From the NCBI GenBank assembly GCA_034440115.1, contig JAWXBM010000080.1, positions 5,824 to 69,823 of the forward strand: a DNA stretch of 64,000 nt. Reading direction: 5' to 3'. This DNA is from JAWXBM01 sp034440115. Lineage in GTDB: Bacteria; Pseudomonadota; Gammaproteobacteria; Xanthomonadales; SZUA-36. The notes under the pieces are model-generated. The model did no database searches. It worked only from the letters and a program-made list of their open reading frames with translations, and was not told the DNA's origin. Below, piece after piece: positions 26,719 to 35,785 of this stretch (the first letter of the stretch is position 1; each line of letters opens with the position of its first letter). The position numbers were made by a program, and so were the translations under genes.

Positions 26719-27945
26719 ATGAATGATCCTGACGACCCTTCAATTCACAACACCCGCAACAATGCAGGTCGGAATAAATCCTTTGTGCCATTCGCCTACG
26801 GCTTCCGCCCGTTCTTTTTGCTGACGGGTTGGTTCGCCGTATTCAGTATGGGCGCCTGGTTGTTGATATTTTCCACCGGTATGCCGCTCACGGCTGCATT
26901 ACCGTTGCCCATGTTGCATGGCCACGAAATGCTGTTTGGGCTGGTCAGCGCCGCCATTGCCGGCTTCCTGTTGACGGCCGTGCCCAGTTGGACGGGCACC
27001 CGCGGTTTTGGTGGGTTACCGTTGGTCATACTCACGGTCACCTGGTTGCTCGGCCGAGTATTTTTTCTGCTCGCTGGAATAGTGCCATTCGGGCTGCTTG
27101 CCTTTACTGAACTCGCATTCTTGCCCATGCTGGCCGTGTTCATTGCGCCTCCACTGATACGCTCACGCAATCGCAATACCCCCCTGTTGGGTGTGCTGCT
27201 ATTGCTGTGGCTTGCTGATGCCGCTTTTCTGCTCGCCATGCACAATTCCGATATCGGCATGGCGGCCAAAAGTATTTTCGCCACACTCAATGTCGTGCTG
27301 TTGTTGATCACGATTATTGGTGGGCGCATTGTGCCGGCCTTTACTTCTAGTGCCCTGCGCAAAAACGGTATTAACGCGACTATGCGCAGTTGGCCCTGGC
27401 TGGAGCGCGTAGTCATTGTGCTGATGGTGCTGATGTTGCTGGTCGATCTGTGGAGCCCTGACGTGCGAATCACCGGCGCGGTGGCTGCACTGGCAGCGCT
27501 GGTGCAGTTGCTGCGGCTATCGGGTTGGAATGGCTGGCGCACACGCAAAGAGCCCATTGTCTGGATACTGCATGCGGGCTATGCCTGGATTCCCATGGGC
27601 CTGCTGCTCAAGGCCTGTTTCATGCTGGGTGGGTTTCCCTGGGCGGCTTTCTGGCAGCACGCACTCGGTGCCGGTGCGGCTGCGACCATGATATTGGCCG
27701 TCATGTCGCGCGCGACCTTGGGCCATACTGGCAGGCCCTTGCAGGTAGCGCCGATCATGGCCTGGTCATATGGCTTGTTGATCGCTGCCGTGCTGGTGCG
27801 GGTACTGGGGCCGGCATTGTTACCGCTGTCCTATATCGTTTCGATCAAACTGGCCGGAGCACTGTGGCTAGCGGCCTGGCTCATTTACGCCGTGGTTTAC
27901 ACGCCCATACTGCTCAAGCCACGGCTTGATGGAAAGCCGGGTTAA
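26719..27945 (+). CDS. nnrS: NnrS family membrane protein
   Basis: 408-residue integral membrane protein with about 12 predicted spans. N-terminal FAYGFRPFFLLTGWFAV and the conserved LPMLHGHEMLFG histidine region identify NnrS. NnrS is a heme- and copper-containing protein that protects against nitric oxide metabolism intermediates. ATG at 26719 preferred over a TTG 21 bp upstream because of its GGTGA box. I see no FNR/NsrR site in the 107 bp before it, and no denitrification genes nearby. Confidence 0.88.
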   Translation: MNDPDDPSIHNTRNNAGRNKSFVPFAYGFRPFFLLTGWFAVFSMGAWLLIFSTGMPLTAALPLPMLHGHEMLFGLVSAAIAGFLLTAVPSWTGTRGFGGLPLVILTVTWLLGRVFFLLAGIVPFGLLAFTELAFLPMLAVFIAPPLIRSRNRNTPLLGVLLLLWLADAAFLLAMHNSDIGMAAKSIFATLNVVLLLITIIGGRIVPAFTSSALRKNGINATMRSWPWLERVVIVLMVLMLLVDLWSPDVRITGAVAALAALVQLLRLSGWNGWRTRKEPIVWILHAGYAWIPMGLLLKACFMLGGFPWAAFWQHALGAGAAATMILAVMSRATLGHTGRPLQVAPIMAWSYGLLIAAVLVRVLGPALLPLSYIVSIKLAGALWLAAWLIYAVVYTPILLKPRLDGKPG

Positions 27946-28003
27946 CTGCCCAATCCAGAGCGTTATGCTAAAAAGAACCAACAGGTATGCAAGGAGAAAA
28001 GCC

Positions 28004-28759
28004 ATGCCCGGAGTAGAAAAAAAGGTTGCCCTGGTCACCGGTGCCGGGCGCGGCATTGGCCTGGCTGCGGCTCGTTTGCTTGCGTCCCGCGGGGCGCAAG
28101 TGATGTGCGTTGCGCGCAGTGAAACTGAGTTGGCTGCCACCGGGCTGGATTTTGTGGCGGCTGATCTGGGCACGCTGGAGGGGTGTGAGCAGGCGGTTGA
28201 TGCAACAGAAAAAAGCCTGGGACCGGTTGATATTCTGGTGTGTAACCATGGTCTCGGTTCAGCACATGAGCAATTGCTGTGGCTGCAATCGCCGGAGACA
28301 TGGCGTCAAAGCATGAGTATTAACCTGGACGGGCCGTTCTACCTTACCCGCCGCGTTATGGCTTCCATGGTGCAGCGTGGTTTTGGCAGGCTGGTGTACA
28401 CCAGTTCGACGGCTGGCCTGGTTGCAGAACACAGCGGCAGTGCGTATAACGCTTCCAAAGCGGGCTTGCTGGGCTTGATGCGATCTGCCGCTCAGGATGG
28501 AGGAGCTTACGGTATAACCGCCAACGCGGTATTACCTGGCTGGGTCAAAACGGAAATGGCTGATCGTTCAGCACAGGCTGAAGCGCACCAGCGAGGTGTT
28601 TCTACCGAGCAGATCTGGCAGGAGCGAGCGGCTCTGTATCAAGCCGGTCGCGTGGCCACTCCTCAAGAGGTGGCTGAAATGATTGTTTTCCTGACTTCTG
28701 AGGAATCCAGCGGCGTGAGCGGTGAATCAATTCGCGTTGCCTTGGGCAGCGTTTGGTAA
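28004..28759 (+). CDS. Short-chain dehydrogenase/reductase
   Basis: 251-residue classical SDR with TGAGRGIG (residues 12-19), NHG (about 83), and YNASK (about 149). ATG at 28004 follows an AAGGAG box by 7 bp; longer in-frame starts overlap nnrS. The stop is immediately followed by the start of the decarboxylase gene, so they are probably one operon. The substrate is unknown. Confidence 0.88.
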   Translation: MPGVEKKVALVTGAGRGIGLAAARLLASRGAQVMCVARSETELAATGLDFVAADLGTLEGCEQAVDATEKSLGPVDILVCNHGLGSAHEQLLWLQSPETWRQSMSINLDGPFYLTRRVMASMVQRGFGRLVYTSSTAGLVAEHSGSAYNASKAGLLGLMRSAAQDGGAYGITANAVLPGWVKTEMADRSAQAEAHQRGVSTEQIWQERAALYQAGRVATPQEVAEMIVFLTSEESSGVSGESIRVALGSVW

Positions 28760-30185
28760 ATGGAACAAAACAGGAGTGAAACCCCCTTATACGATGCCTA
28801 TCGCAAATTCATGGCGAATCCCGGAACGCCGTTTACGGTGCCCGGCCACAAACGCAACCCGGAGCTGATTGATCCTCTGCTGGCGCAGGATGCACCGCAC
28901 TATTGTGGTGTTGAAGATCGCCGCGTGAGCACTCGAAGGCTGGCGGCAGGAGAAGCGCTTGCGGCTGAACTGTGGGGGGCCGACTGGTGTGGCTTTTCGG
29001 TGCAGGGCTCTACGCATGGCAACGAGGCCATGGCTTTAACCCTGGGTAAACCCGGCGACAAAGTGATTATTGCCCGAACCCTGCACAAGTCGATGTTTTT
29101 CGGACTGGTTTTGGCCGGCTTGCAGCCGGTTTGGGTAAGACCGGATATCGACGCAGAAACCGGCCTTACTGCCGGCATGTCAGTAAGACGCATTGAGCAG
29201 GCCTTGCAACAACATCCCGATGTCAAAGGCATCATGCTGGTTGAACCCAGCTATGTGGGCGGCGTATCGAATGTGAAGGCCATTGCCGATGCGGCACATG
29301 CACACGGCATTCCCCTCGTAGTCGATGCCGCCTGGGGCGGTCATCTCGGGTTTCACCCCGACTTGCCGCTCAATGCCATTCAGTCGGGAGCGGATGCACT
29401 GGTCACCAGCGTTCACAAGCACCTGACCGGCTTCACGCAATCGTCCCTGGTTCTGGCTCAGGGTCGGTATCTGGATATCGGCCGCCTTTGAGGGTTTGCA
29501 CACCACCAGCCCGTCAGGCGCGATTTTCGCTTCCATAGACCGCGCTCGCGGTTTGCTGCAGGACCGCGGCGAAGAGCTGCTCGGCAATGCCATTCGTATA
29601 GCAGAAGAGGCGCGTCGGCGATTCCGTCAAGTGCCCGGTTTGGGTGTTGTTGGCCACGAAATTGCCGAACGCTCACCGAGCTTTTTGATGCACGACCCCA
29701 CCAAAATTGTTTTGACCTTGTTCGGTACCGGCGCTGATGGTCATCGGGTAGCTGACGTGTTGGAACAGCGCGGCATTCACCTGGAGTTCGCTGATCGCGA
29801 TACTTTTTGCCCGGTGATCACCCTTGGCGATACTGATCAAACCGGAGATCGTCTGGTTACAGAAGTCATCCGCGCCATTGAAGAGCATCGTGGTGAGCCT
29901 CGACCCTTGGTGCCCATCTCGGCCTGGACTGTTGAGCCCGACACGGCGATGTCACCCCGTGAGGCGTTTTTCTCTGATCATGAGCGAGTGTCGGCAGAAC
30001 AGGCCATCGGCCGCATTGCTGCCGAAATGATTGTTCCCTATCCACCGGGAGTACCCGCAATTGCGCCGGGTGAACGCATTCAGGCGAAGTTGCTCAAGGC
30101 ATTGCAGGATGAAGCCGCCAGCGGCACTCGAATTGCCTACTGTGGTGATCCCTTGCTGCGTAGCATACTGGTCGTCAACAAGTGA
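28760..30185 (+). pseudogene. Orn/Lys/Arg decarboxylase family PLP enzyme interrupted by a +1 shift
   Basis: Two adjacent frames together encode one fold-type I decarboxylase of about 475 residues. The first (28760-29491) carries FTVPGHKR, a substrate/PLP loop QGSTHGNEAMA, DAAWGGH and the PLP lysine SVHKHLTGFTQSS. It ends GRL-stop. The second frame resumes at once with EGLHTTSPSGAIFASIDRAR and runs to 30185. Removing one T from CTTTGAG (29487-29493) restores a single frame, giving RLEGLHTTSPSG. Explanations are a real mutation, a sequencing error, or a programmed shift; the stop context CTT-TGA is the prfB-type slippery site, but no strong Shine-Dalgarno lies just before it. Confidence 0.85.
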
Positions 30186-30190
30186 ATGGT

Positions 30191-30213
30191 CGCGCGCAAG
30201 GCGCGCTCCTACA
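30191..30213. repeat. REP-like element
   Basis: GCGCGCAAGGCGCGCTCC followed by TACA, an inverted copy of the TGTAGGAGCGCGC element, 5 bp after the decarboxylase stop and before the convergent quinone oxidoreductase gene. Confidence 0.75.
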
Positions 30214-30243
30214 GGCCTACCAGAGAGCCCCTGACCCCAGCAG

Positions 30244-31239
30244 CTAGAGCGTTAGCACCAGCTTGCCCACATGCTTTGACGATTCCATCAAAGCATGAGC
30301 CTCGCTGGCATCTGCCAGCGCAAAAGTCCTGAAGATCACGGGTTTGATTTTGCCCTGTTCTATGAGTGGCCAGATGTGCTCGCGCAAATCAGAGGCAACT
30401 GCGGCTTTGAACTCATTGGTGCGTGGGCGCAAAGTGGATCCAGTGAGTGTCAGTCGTTTGAGCATCACTCGCATGATGTCCAGTTCGGTTTTGGCGCCGC
30501 GCTGTGACGCTATGAACACCAGACGGCCCAGTTCAGCCAGGCAGCGGATATTTTTCGGCACATAGTCACCGCCCACCATATCCAGAATGACGTCAACGCC
30601 TTTGTTATTGGTTGCAGACAGGACTTCCTGCTCAAAATCCTGCTTGCGGTAATTGATGGCTACATCGGCGCCGAGTTCAATACAGGCCGCACATTTGTCA
30701 TCGCTGCCAGCGGTTATGATCACGCGGCTACCCATAGCTTTTGCCATCTGGATCGCGCTGACGCCGATACCGGACGAGCCACCGTGGACCAGCAGGGTTT
30801 CGCCGGGCTGCAATCCACCACGATCAAAGACATTGGTCCAGACGGTAAAAAAGGTTTCTGGTAAGGAGGCAGCCTCAACCAGGCTTAAGCCCTGAGGTAT
30901 GGCCAAAGCCTGGCCTTCCGGCACCACGCAATATTCGGCGTAGCCACCGCCATGAGTGAGTGCGCATACCGCATCGCCGTTGTTCCAGCGGATGGCTTGT
31001 GGGCCGCTGGCAACCACTTCACCGGCAATTTCCAGGCCGGGTAAATCAGACGCATTCGGCGGCACCGGGTAAAGTCCTTTGCGCTGCAGGATATCGGGTC
31101 GATTGACTCCGGCAGCGGCAACCCGCACCAGAATTTCGCCGCGTTGCGGAGTGGGCAGAGGTCGCTCGGTTGCGAGCAATACTTCTGGCCCGCCGGGCTG
31201 CGATATTTCAACGGCGCGCATTTTTTCGGGAAGACTCAT
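30244..31239 (-). CDS. NAD(P)H:quinone oxidoreductase, zinc-independent MDR family (PIG3-like)
   Basis: 331-residue medium-chain dehydrogenase/reductase. GVNRPDILQRKGLYP (about residues 44-58) and the cofactor loop LLVHGGSSGIGVSAIQMAKA (about 140-160) mark the quinone oxidoreductase/PIG3 branch. The zinc-ligand cysteines of alcohol dehydrogenases are absent. Likely reduces quinones with NADPH. Convergent with the decarboxylase gene; upstream lies gene debris. Confidence 0.9.
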   Translation of the reverse strand: MSLPEKMRAVEISQPGGPEVLLATERPLPTPQRGEILVRVAAAGVNRPDILQRKGLYPVPPNASDLPGLEIAGEVVASGPQAIRWNNGDAVCALTHGGGYAEYCVVPEGQALAIPQGLSLVEAASLPETFFTVWTNVFDRGGLQPGETLLVHGGSSGIGVSAIQMAKAMGSRVIITAGSDDKCAACIELGADVAINYRKQDFEQEVLSATNNKGVDVILDMVGGDYVPKNIRCLAELGRLVFIASQRGAKTELDIMRVMLKRLTLTGSTLRPRTNEFKAAVASDLREHIWPLIEQGKIKPVIFRTFALADASEAHALMESSKHVGKLVLTL

Positions 31240-31348
31240 GTTGTTTCAGTTCCTGTGGGTGCAAGTGAGTTTAGCGCATTCAACTGATTATTAGCAGGCA
31301 ATTGAAAAGGCAAAATGACATCGTAATTGCCAGCATTTGTCTTGAATA

Positions 31349-31782
31349 TTGGTGCATGTTGGATTGCGATCTGAGTGTTTCCCCGTTCGTTCTGCGTTCC
31401 TACAGATAGCCAGCCCATGCAGTATCGCAGTTGAAGTCAATCTGGATGCCAATGGCGCAACGGCTAATGCTGACAGCAGAACATCAGTACCGGTTGGAAC
31501 AATAGGCCCGCGATCGGTGTTTGAACAAGGTGTTGCGCATGAATTGTGCACCGGCGTTGACCCCAATGGCAGTAATGCCGACATGGATATTGTTTTCGGC
31601 TCCGCCTACTTTCATGGGCTGATGGGCAGGGCAATCCGCCGGCTGAATTTTATTCGGCTTTCGACCGTTGGATGTTGCCGGGGTTGTATCGCTATTACAT
31701 CTCCGATTTGGACATTGCTGTGTTGCGGGATGTTGGCCTGCCTTTGAGCGATGTCCTGTTCAAGGACGGATTCGAAGATTAG
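31349..31782 (+). pseudogene. Remnant of a secreted metalloprotease-like protein
   Basis: Two frames appear to be pieces of one gene. The 5' frame includes SVFEQGVAHELCTGVDPNGS; the 3' piece (about 31625-31782, another frame) reads PAEFYSAFDRWMLPGLYRYY...LDIAVLRDVGLPL and ends FKDGFED. The latter pattern (disk of LDIAxLRDxG plus a short DGFE tail) is typical of C-termini of exported proteins in several gammaproteobacteria. The family call is tentative. The upstream 100 bp shows no start or signal peptide, so the 5' end is also lost. Confidence 0.5.
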
Positions 31783-31799
31783 TAGTCAGAACTCCCTTC

Positions 31800-33272
31800 T
31801 CAAGAGCGGGGCGTCAAATTCTCAATCACGGGGCGAGTCCATTCCGAACGGGCCGACACGCGCTCATGCTCATGGAGGGCAGTGGCCTGATTTGCGGATG
31901 ATATCTTCCTCTGCAACGACAGGATTTCCTTCAGTTCCGCCACATCGGCCCGCTGAGCTTCGAGTTCCCAAATGACTTCGTTGATCCGGTTGATTGATCG
32001 ATGGTGCGCAAGGACGAACGCTCTTCCCTGGCGGCCGATGCTCGCTCGCTCCTGATCTGGCGGCCCGACCATATCGTCGGCCACGCCATAGGCAGTGGGA
32101 AGAATGGGCAGGCCCTTGTAATCGACCGTTTGGTTGGTTCGCCGGTCAACACAGCTTCGCTGGAAATAGGCCGCCCACCCGAAGTCATCGCGATCATAAA
32201 CCAGGTTCGGGTTGTCATCGAAATCCAACATTATTGTTTTGTGCTCATATTTGTCCTTGATAGGCCGAAATTCGGTATGGAATGGACAGTGATCAACCAG
32301 ATGATTCTGGCAAAACACCACGTAATCGGCAGATTCCGGATCATCAACCAGGCTCACTTTTGGGTGGGCATTCAGCCCTTCATGAGTCAGTCGGACCTCG
32401 TTGCTCTTCGATTCGATATGGTTGAAAATCGGAAAGTAGACCTTGTAGTTGGCATCCAGGGCGTCGTTTTCGGCAGTCACTTTCCACAGTTGTCCATGCT
32501 CCATGTGCTGCCACAGCCGCTGGATCTTATCCAGGGGAAAGTGCTGCAACCTTACATAGGGTGCATTGCTGCGCCGGATTCGGCTCTTGATTTCCGCAAC
32601 CGACTCCTGCGGCAATACCGTAAGGCTGAAATCGGGCAAGTATTCGTATTGGGAAAACATCAAGCCCATGGACACGTCATCGACAATGTCGTAGCGGATA
32701 TGGTCTTTGCGTTGCAGCAGGCTCTGCACCTCATCAGCGCTGAGAAAGTAACCTGCGCCACTGATGAAAGTGTTGCCCGGGTACCCATCCAACTCTGACA
32801 GGGACTTAATGCTTTTATTCGGCCCGATGCTCCCGCTCGCGACCAGCGTTTGTCTCAAGGCATCGTGCCAGGCAGCGCCGCCGGAATAAACCAGGTTCGC
32901 TTTGTCCTGCACGAATTGGTCAAAATAAGGCAACCTGAGCATACTGCTCAGGTTGGTCCTGAAATAGACATCGTACCGGCCCTGCAGCAGTTCGAATGCA
33001 TACACCGTTTTGCTCAAAATTCCTGGAATAATCGAGGTATGGAATCGCGGGTCGCAGAGCGTCCCGGGGTCGGAGAGAGGGTCTTGAATGATGTGGTCCC
33101 GAAGGTCGCTGAACAGCCCAAGGTCCGTGCCGTTTTCAAACAGCAGAAAAACATCTATATGCGGCCTGGTGAGCTTGAGATATCGTATGAGCTCAGTCCA
33201 GTAGGTCTTGATGTAGTGAACGTAAACTGGCTGATTGGTGGCTGCGATCACCAGTATGGCGATGCTCTTCAT
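31800..33272 (-). CDS. Putative glycosyltransferase-like protein
   Basis: 490 residues, no signal peptide. N-terminal third (IAILVIAATNQPVYVHYIKTYW, in pieces) resembles small glycosyltransferases that begin with a nucleotide-sugar-binding strand; it contains DVYFRTNLSS and SGAGYFLSADEV, similar to the DxD-like and acceptor regions of such enzymes. The second half (VYFPIFNHIESKSNEV, SADYVVFCQN) resembles exostosin-type domains. The C-terminus, after about residue 420, is probably a coiled coil (ELEAQRADVAELKEIL). Neighbours are gene debris, so this is likely an accessory gene. Function not established. Confidence 0.5.
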   Translation of the reverse strand: MKSIAILVIAATNQPVYVHYIKTYWTELIRYLKLTRPHIDVFLLFENGTDLGLFSDLRDHIIQDPLSDPGTLCDPRFHTSIIPGILSKTVYAFELLQGRYDVYFRTNLSSMLRLPYFDQFVQDKANLVYSGGAAWHDALRQTLVASGSIGPNKSIKSLSELDGYPGNTFISGAGYFLSADEVQSLLQRKDHIRYDIVDDVSMGLMFSQYEYLPDFSLTVLPQESVAEIKSRIRRSNAPYVRLQHFPLDKIQRLWQHMEHGQLWKVTAENDALDANYKVYFPIFNHIESKSNEVRLTHEGLNAHPKVSLVDDPESADYVVFCQNHLVDHCPFHTEFRPIKDKYEHKTIMLDFDDNPNLVYDRDDFGWAAYFQRSCVDRRTNQTVDYKGLPILPTAYGVADDMVGPPDQERASIGRQGRAFVLAHHRSINRINEVIWELEAQRADVAELKEILSLQRKISSANQATALHEHERVSARSEWTRPVIENLTPRS

Positions 33273-33424
33273 GGCTTAAATTGTGCAGGGTGAATTCTGC
33301 TTGAACGCCTGGCAATCGCTCTGATCCGGACGGTCAAAGCGACAGGCGCAATGGTGATAACGATAGCAGTTGATATCACGTGGGTCCCCCGGCCTTGGTA
33401 TCGTGGCGAATGACAGGCTTCTGG

Positions 33425-34765
33425 TTAGAGAATGTAGCGGCTCAGGTCTTCATTGCCCGCCAGTGCTTCCAGGTGCTGATCTACATAGGCAGAATCGATG
33501 CTGTAGCTCTCGCCAGATTTATCCGGTGCTTCGTAGGAAATCACGTCCAGCAAACGTTCCAGCACAGTATGCAAGCGTCGGGCGCCGATGTTTTCAGTGC
33601 TTTCATTCACTTGATAGGCGATTTCGGCAATGCGCTTCACACCGCCTTCAGTAAAATCCAGTTTGACGCCTTCGGTGTCCATCAGTGCGGTGTATTGCTT
33701 TGTCAGCGAAGCATGCGGCTCGGTGAGAATGCGCACGAAGTCGCCAACCTCCAGGGCACGCAGTTCTACACGTATGGGTAAACGCCCCTGCAATTCAGGA
33801 ATCAAATCGGAAGGCTTGGCCAAGTGAAACGCGCCTGAGGCGATAAACAACATGTGGTCGGTTTTCACCATGCCGTAACGGGTAGAGACCGTACAGCCTT
33901 CCACCAACGGCAACAGGTCGCGCTGCACACCTTCGCGGGACACGTCGGCGCCAGAAAACTCGCCTCGCTTGGTGACCTTGTCCAACTCGTCGATAAACAC
34001 GATGCCGTTTTGCTCGGCATTGAACAGCGCCTGCTGCTTGATCTCGTCATCGTTGATCATGCGCGCAGCTTCGTCATCCACCAGAATCGGTAAAGCGTCT
34101 TTGATTTTCATCTTGCGCTTCCGGGTTTTCTGGCCGCCCATGTTCTGGAACATCCCTTGCAACTGGCTGGCCATTTCTTCCATGCCGGGAGGGGTCATGA
34201 TTTCCACGCCCGACTGTGAAGCTACGTCGAACTCGATTTCTTTATCGTCCAGTTCACCATGCACCAGTTTCTGACGCATTTTTGCGTGTGTGCGCTGCAG
34301 GGACTCGTCCTCTTCAGTTGGTTCGTTGGCAAAAGCTACACTGTTGCTGCGTTTGGGCAGCAGGGCATCCAGTACCCGGTCATAGGCGGCATCCTGTGCC
34401 CGTGAGCGGACTTTGCCCATGGCTTGTTCGCGCATCATCTTCACCGAAGAATCCACCAGGTCACGAATGATAGATTCAACATCCTTGCCCACATAACCCA
34501 CTTCGGTGAACTTGGTGGCCTCCACCTTGATAAACGGGGCATTGGCCAGGTGTGCCAGACGCCGGGCGATCTCGGTTTTGCCCACGCCGGTTGGTCCTAT
34601 CATCAGAATGTTTTTTGGCGTGATTTCGCCGCGCAGGTCTTCGCTGACCTGCATACGGCGCCAGCGATTACGCAGGGCGATGGCAACAGCGCGCTTGGCA
34701 TCGGACTGGCCGATGATGTGCCGGTCCAGTTCCTGGACGATTTCACGAGGGGTCATTTGTGACAT
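33425..34765 (-). CDS. hslU: HslU (ClpY), ATPase subunit of the HslVU protease
   Basis: 446-residue AAA+ unfoldase that feeds HslV. Walker A GPTGVGKTEIA (about residues 53-63), Walker B FIDELDKV (about 256), the inserted I-domain between them, and the C-terminal sensor-2 and IL-ending tail that docks into HslV are all present (the sequence ends SRYIL). Separated from upstream hslV by a REP pair within about 95 bp. Confidence 0.97.
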   Translation of the reverse strand: MSQMTPREIVQELDRHIIGQSDAKRAVAIALRNRWRRMQVSEDLRGEITPKNILMIGPTGVGKTEIARRLAHLANAPFIKVEATKFTEVGYVGKDVESIIRDLVDSSVKMMREQAMGKVRSRAQDAAYDRVLDALLPKRSNSVAFANEPTEEDESLQRTHAKMRQKLVHGELDDKEIEFDVASQSGVEIMTPPGMEEMASQLQGMFQNMGGQKTRKRKMKIKDALPILVDDEAARMINDDEIKQQALFNAEQNGIVFIDELDKVTKRGEFSGADVSREGVQRDLLPLVEGCTVSTRYGMVKTDHMLFIASGAFHLAKPSDLIPELQGRLPIRVELRALEVGDFVRILTEPHASLTKQYTALMDTEGVKLDFTEGGVKRIAEIAYQVNESTENIGARRLHTVLERLLDVISYEAPDKSGESYSIDSAYVDQHLEALAGNEDLSRYIL

Positions 34766-34798
34766 GTTTCGATTATTCCAAATTGAGCTGTCGGGTTA

Positions 34799-34864
34799 TG
34801 TAGGAGGCCGCTTTGCAACCGACCCAAATGTGGTCATCAATTGCGCGCGAGGCGCGCTCCTACA
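34799..34864. repeat. REP-like pair between hslV and hslU
   Basis: TGTAGGAGGCCGCTTTGC at the left and GCGCGCGAGGCGCGCTCC plus TACA at the right, opposite orientation. The hslV stop codon lies within the right arm. Placement inside an operon suggests it could stabilise mRNA or lower hslU expression relative to hslV; that is inference. Confidence 0.75.
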
Positions 34865-35405
34865 ATTTTGTTTCCAATGTTTCAATGGTGATGAAATTGT
34901 TGGTGTAAATACAGATACTGGCAGCCGTTTCCAATGCGTGGCGGGCGATGGTTTCAGCATCCAAGTCAGTGTGTTTGAGCAAGGCCAGAGCCGCTGCCTG
35001 GGCAAATGGCCCGCCGGAACCGATGGCAATCAATCCTTGTTCCGGTTCAATTACATCACCATTGCCTGAAATCAGCAGGGAATCTTTGGCATCGGCAATC
35101 GCCAGCAGGGCTTCCAAACGCCGCAACATACGATCGGTGCGCCAGTCTTTGGCCAATTCCACCGCTGAGCGCACCAGGTGGCCGGAGTGCTTTTCCAGCT
35201 TGGCTTCGAAGCGCTCAAACAAAGTGAAAGCATCGGCGGTACCGCCGGCAAATCCGGCAATCACCTGATTGTTGTACAGCCGCCGCACTTTGCGTGCATT
35301 GGCCTTCATCACAGTATTGCCGAGGGTGACTTGCCCATCGCCTGCCATGACAACCTGATTGCCCCGGCGAACGGAGCAAATGGTGGTTCCGCGGTACTGT
35401 TCCAT
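34860..35405 (-). CDS. hslV: HslV (ClpQ), proteasome-like peptidase subunit
   Basis: 181 residues. The N-terminal threonine nucleophile expected after maturation is in GTTICSVRRG (Thr7-8), preceded by a short MEQYRG lead like that seen in some beta- and gammaproteobacterial HslVs. GDGQVTLG, FAGGTADAFTLFERFE and IGSGGPFAQAAA are family signatures. Together with HslU it forms the heat-shock-induced protease. AAAGGAAA precedes the ATG. Confidence 0.97.
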   Translation of the reverse strand: MEQYRGTTICSVRRGNQVVMAGDGQVTLGNTVMKANARKVRRLYNNQVIAGFAGGTADAFTLFERFEAKLEKHSGHLVRSAVELAKDWRTDRMLRRLEALLAIADAKDSLLISGNGDVIEPEQGLIAIGSGGPFAQAAALALLKHTDLDAETIARHALETAASICIYTNNFITIETLETKL

Positions 35406-35482
35406 ATATTTCCTTTACTGTTAGCCTCAAAGCGGCTGTGTACAGGCAGCGCATCGTGGCAATAATGACTTGATCAGGAGAA

Positions 35483-35512
35483 AATTTGGGGACGTAGCCT
35501 GTCGATTGCAAG
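35483..35512 (-). promoter_or_regulatory. Sigma32-like heat-shock promoter for hslVU
   Basis: On the minus strand CTTGCAA, 14 bp, then CCCCAAATT, matching the heat-shock consensus (CTTGAAA, CCCCATxT) with correct spacing. It lies about 80 bp upstream of the hslV start, as expected for this operon. Confidence 0.65.
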
Positions 35513-35605
35513 CATAAGCGATGGTAAGGCGTGACCTCCGGGCCAGGTGAAGTCATTGGAGAAAGTGCTAGTCTTTACGCAGCCTTCTGAATCCGGGGAT
35601 CGGTC

Positions 35606-35785
35606 ATGCCCGATGCTGCCACTAAAGCCACTACAAAAGCCGACATTAATCTGCCAGAGAAATTCAAGCTGTTCAATTACCTGTGGTCTCCTCACGTGAT
35701 TGCAGAGCTGAACGATTGCCAGGTTAAACTGGCACGGATCGATGGCGAGTTTATCTGGCACGACCATCCAGGATATTTGGGGTGA
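35606..35785 (+). pseudogene. Truncated cupin-domain protein
   Basis: 59 residues matching the start of small cupin proteins: INLPEKFKLFNYLWSPHVI and VKLARIDGEFIWHDH, the latter being the first metal-binding histidine pair of a cupin. Intact relatives continue with the rest of the barrel (an EDEMF-like stretch). Here homology stops at WHDH and the frame ends five codons later in the ATATTTGGGG repeat. This looks like disruption by the repeat rather than a genuine small protein. Confidence 0.7.

Noticed and set aside
26796..27557. 253-residue minus-strand frame inside nnrS
   Set aside because: Ser/Asn-rich translation opposite a clear multi-span membrane protein; no domain signatures.
29480..29500. 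Firm call of programmed frameshifting
   Set aside because: The prfB-like stimulatory Shine-Dalgarno three bases before the slippery codon is missing, so a plain indel or sequence error is at least as likely.
32001..32798. 265-residue plus-strand frame opposite the glycosyltransferase-like gene
   Set aside because: No start context or motifs; the opposite strand has a continuous and more protein-like frame.
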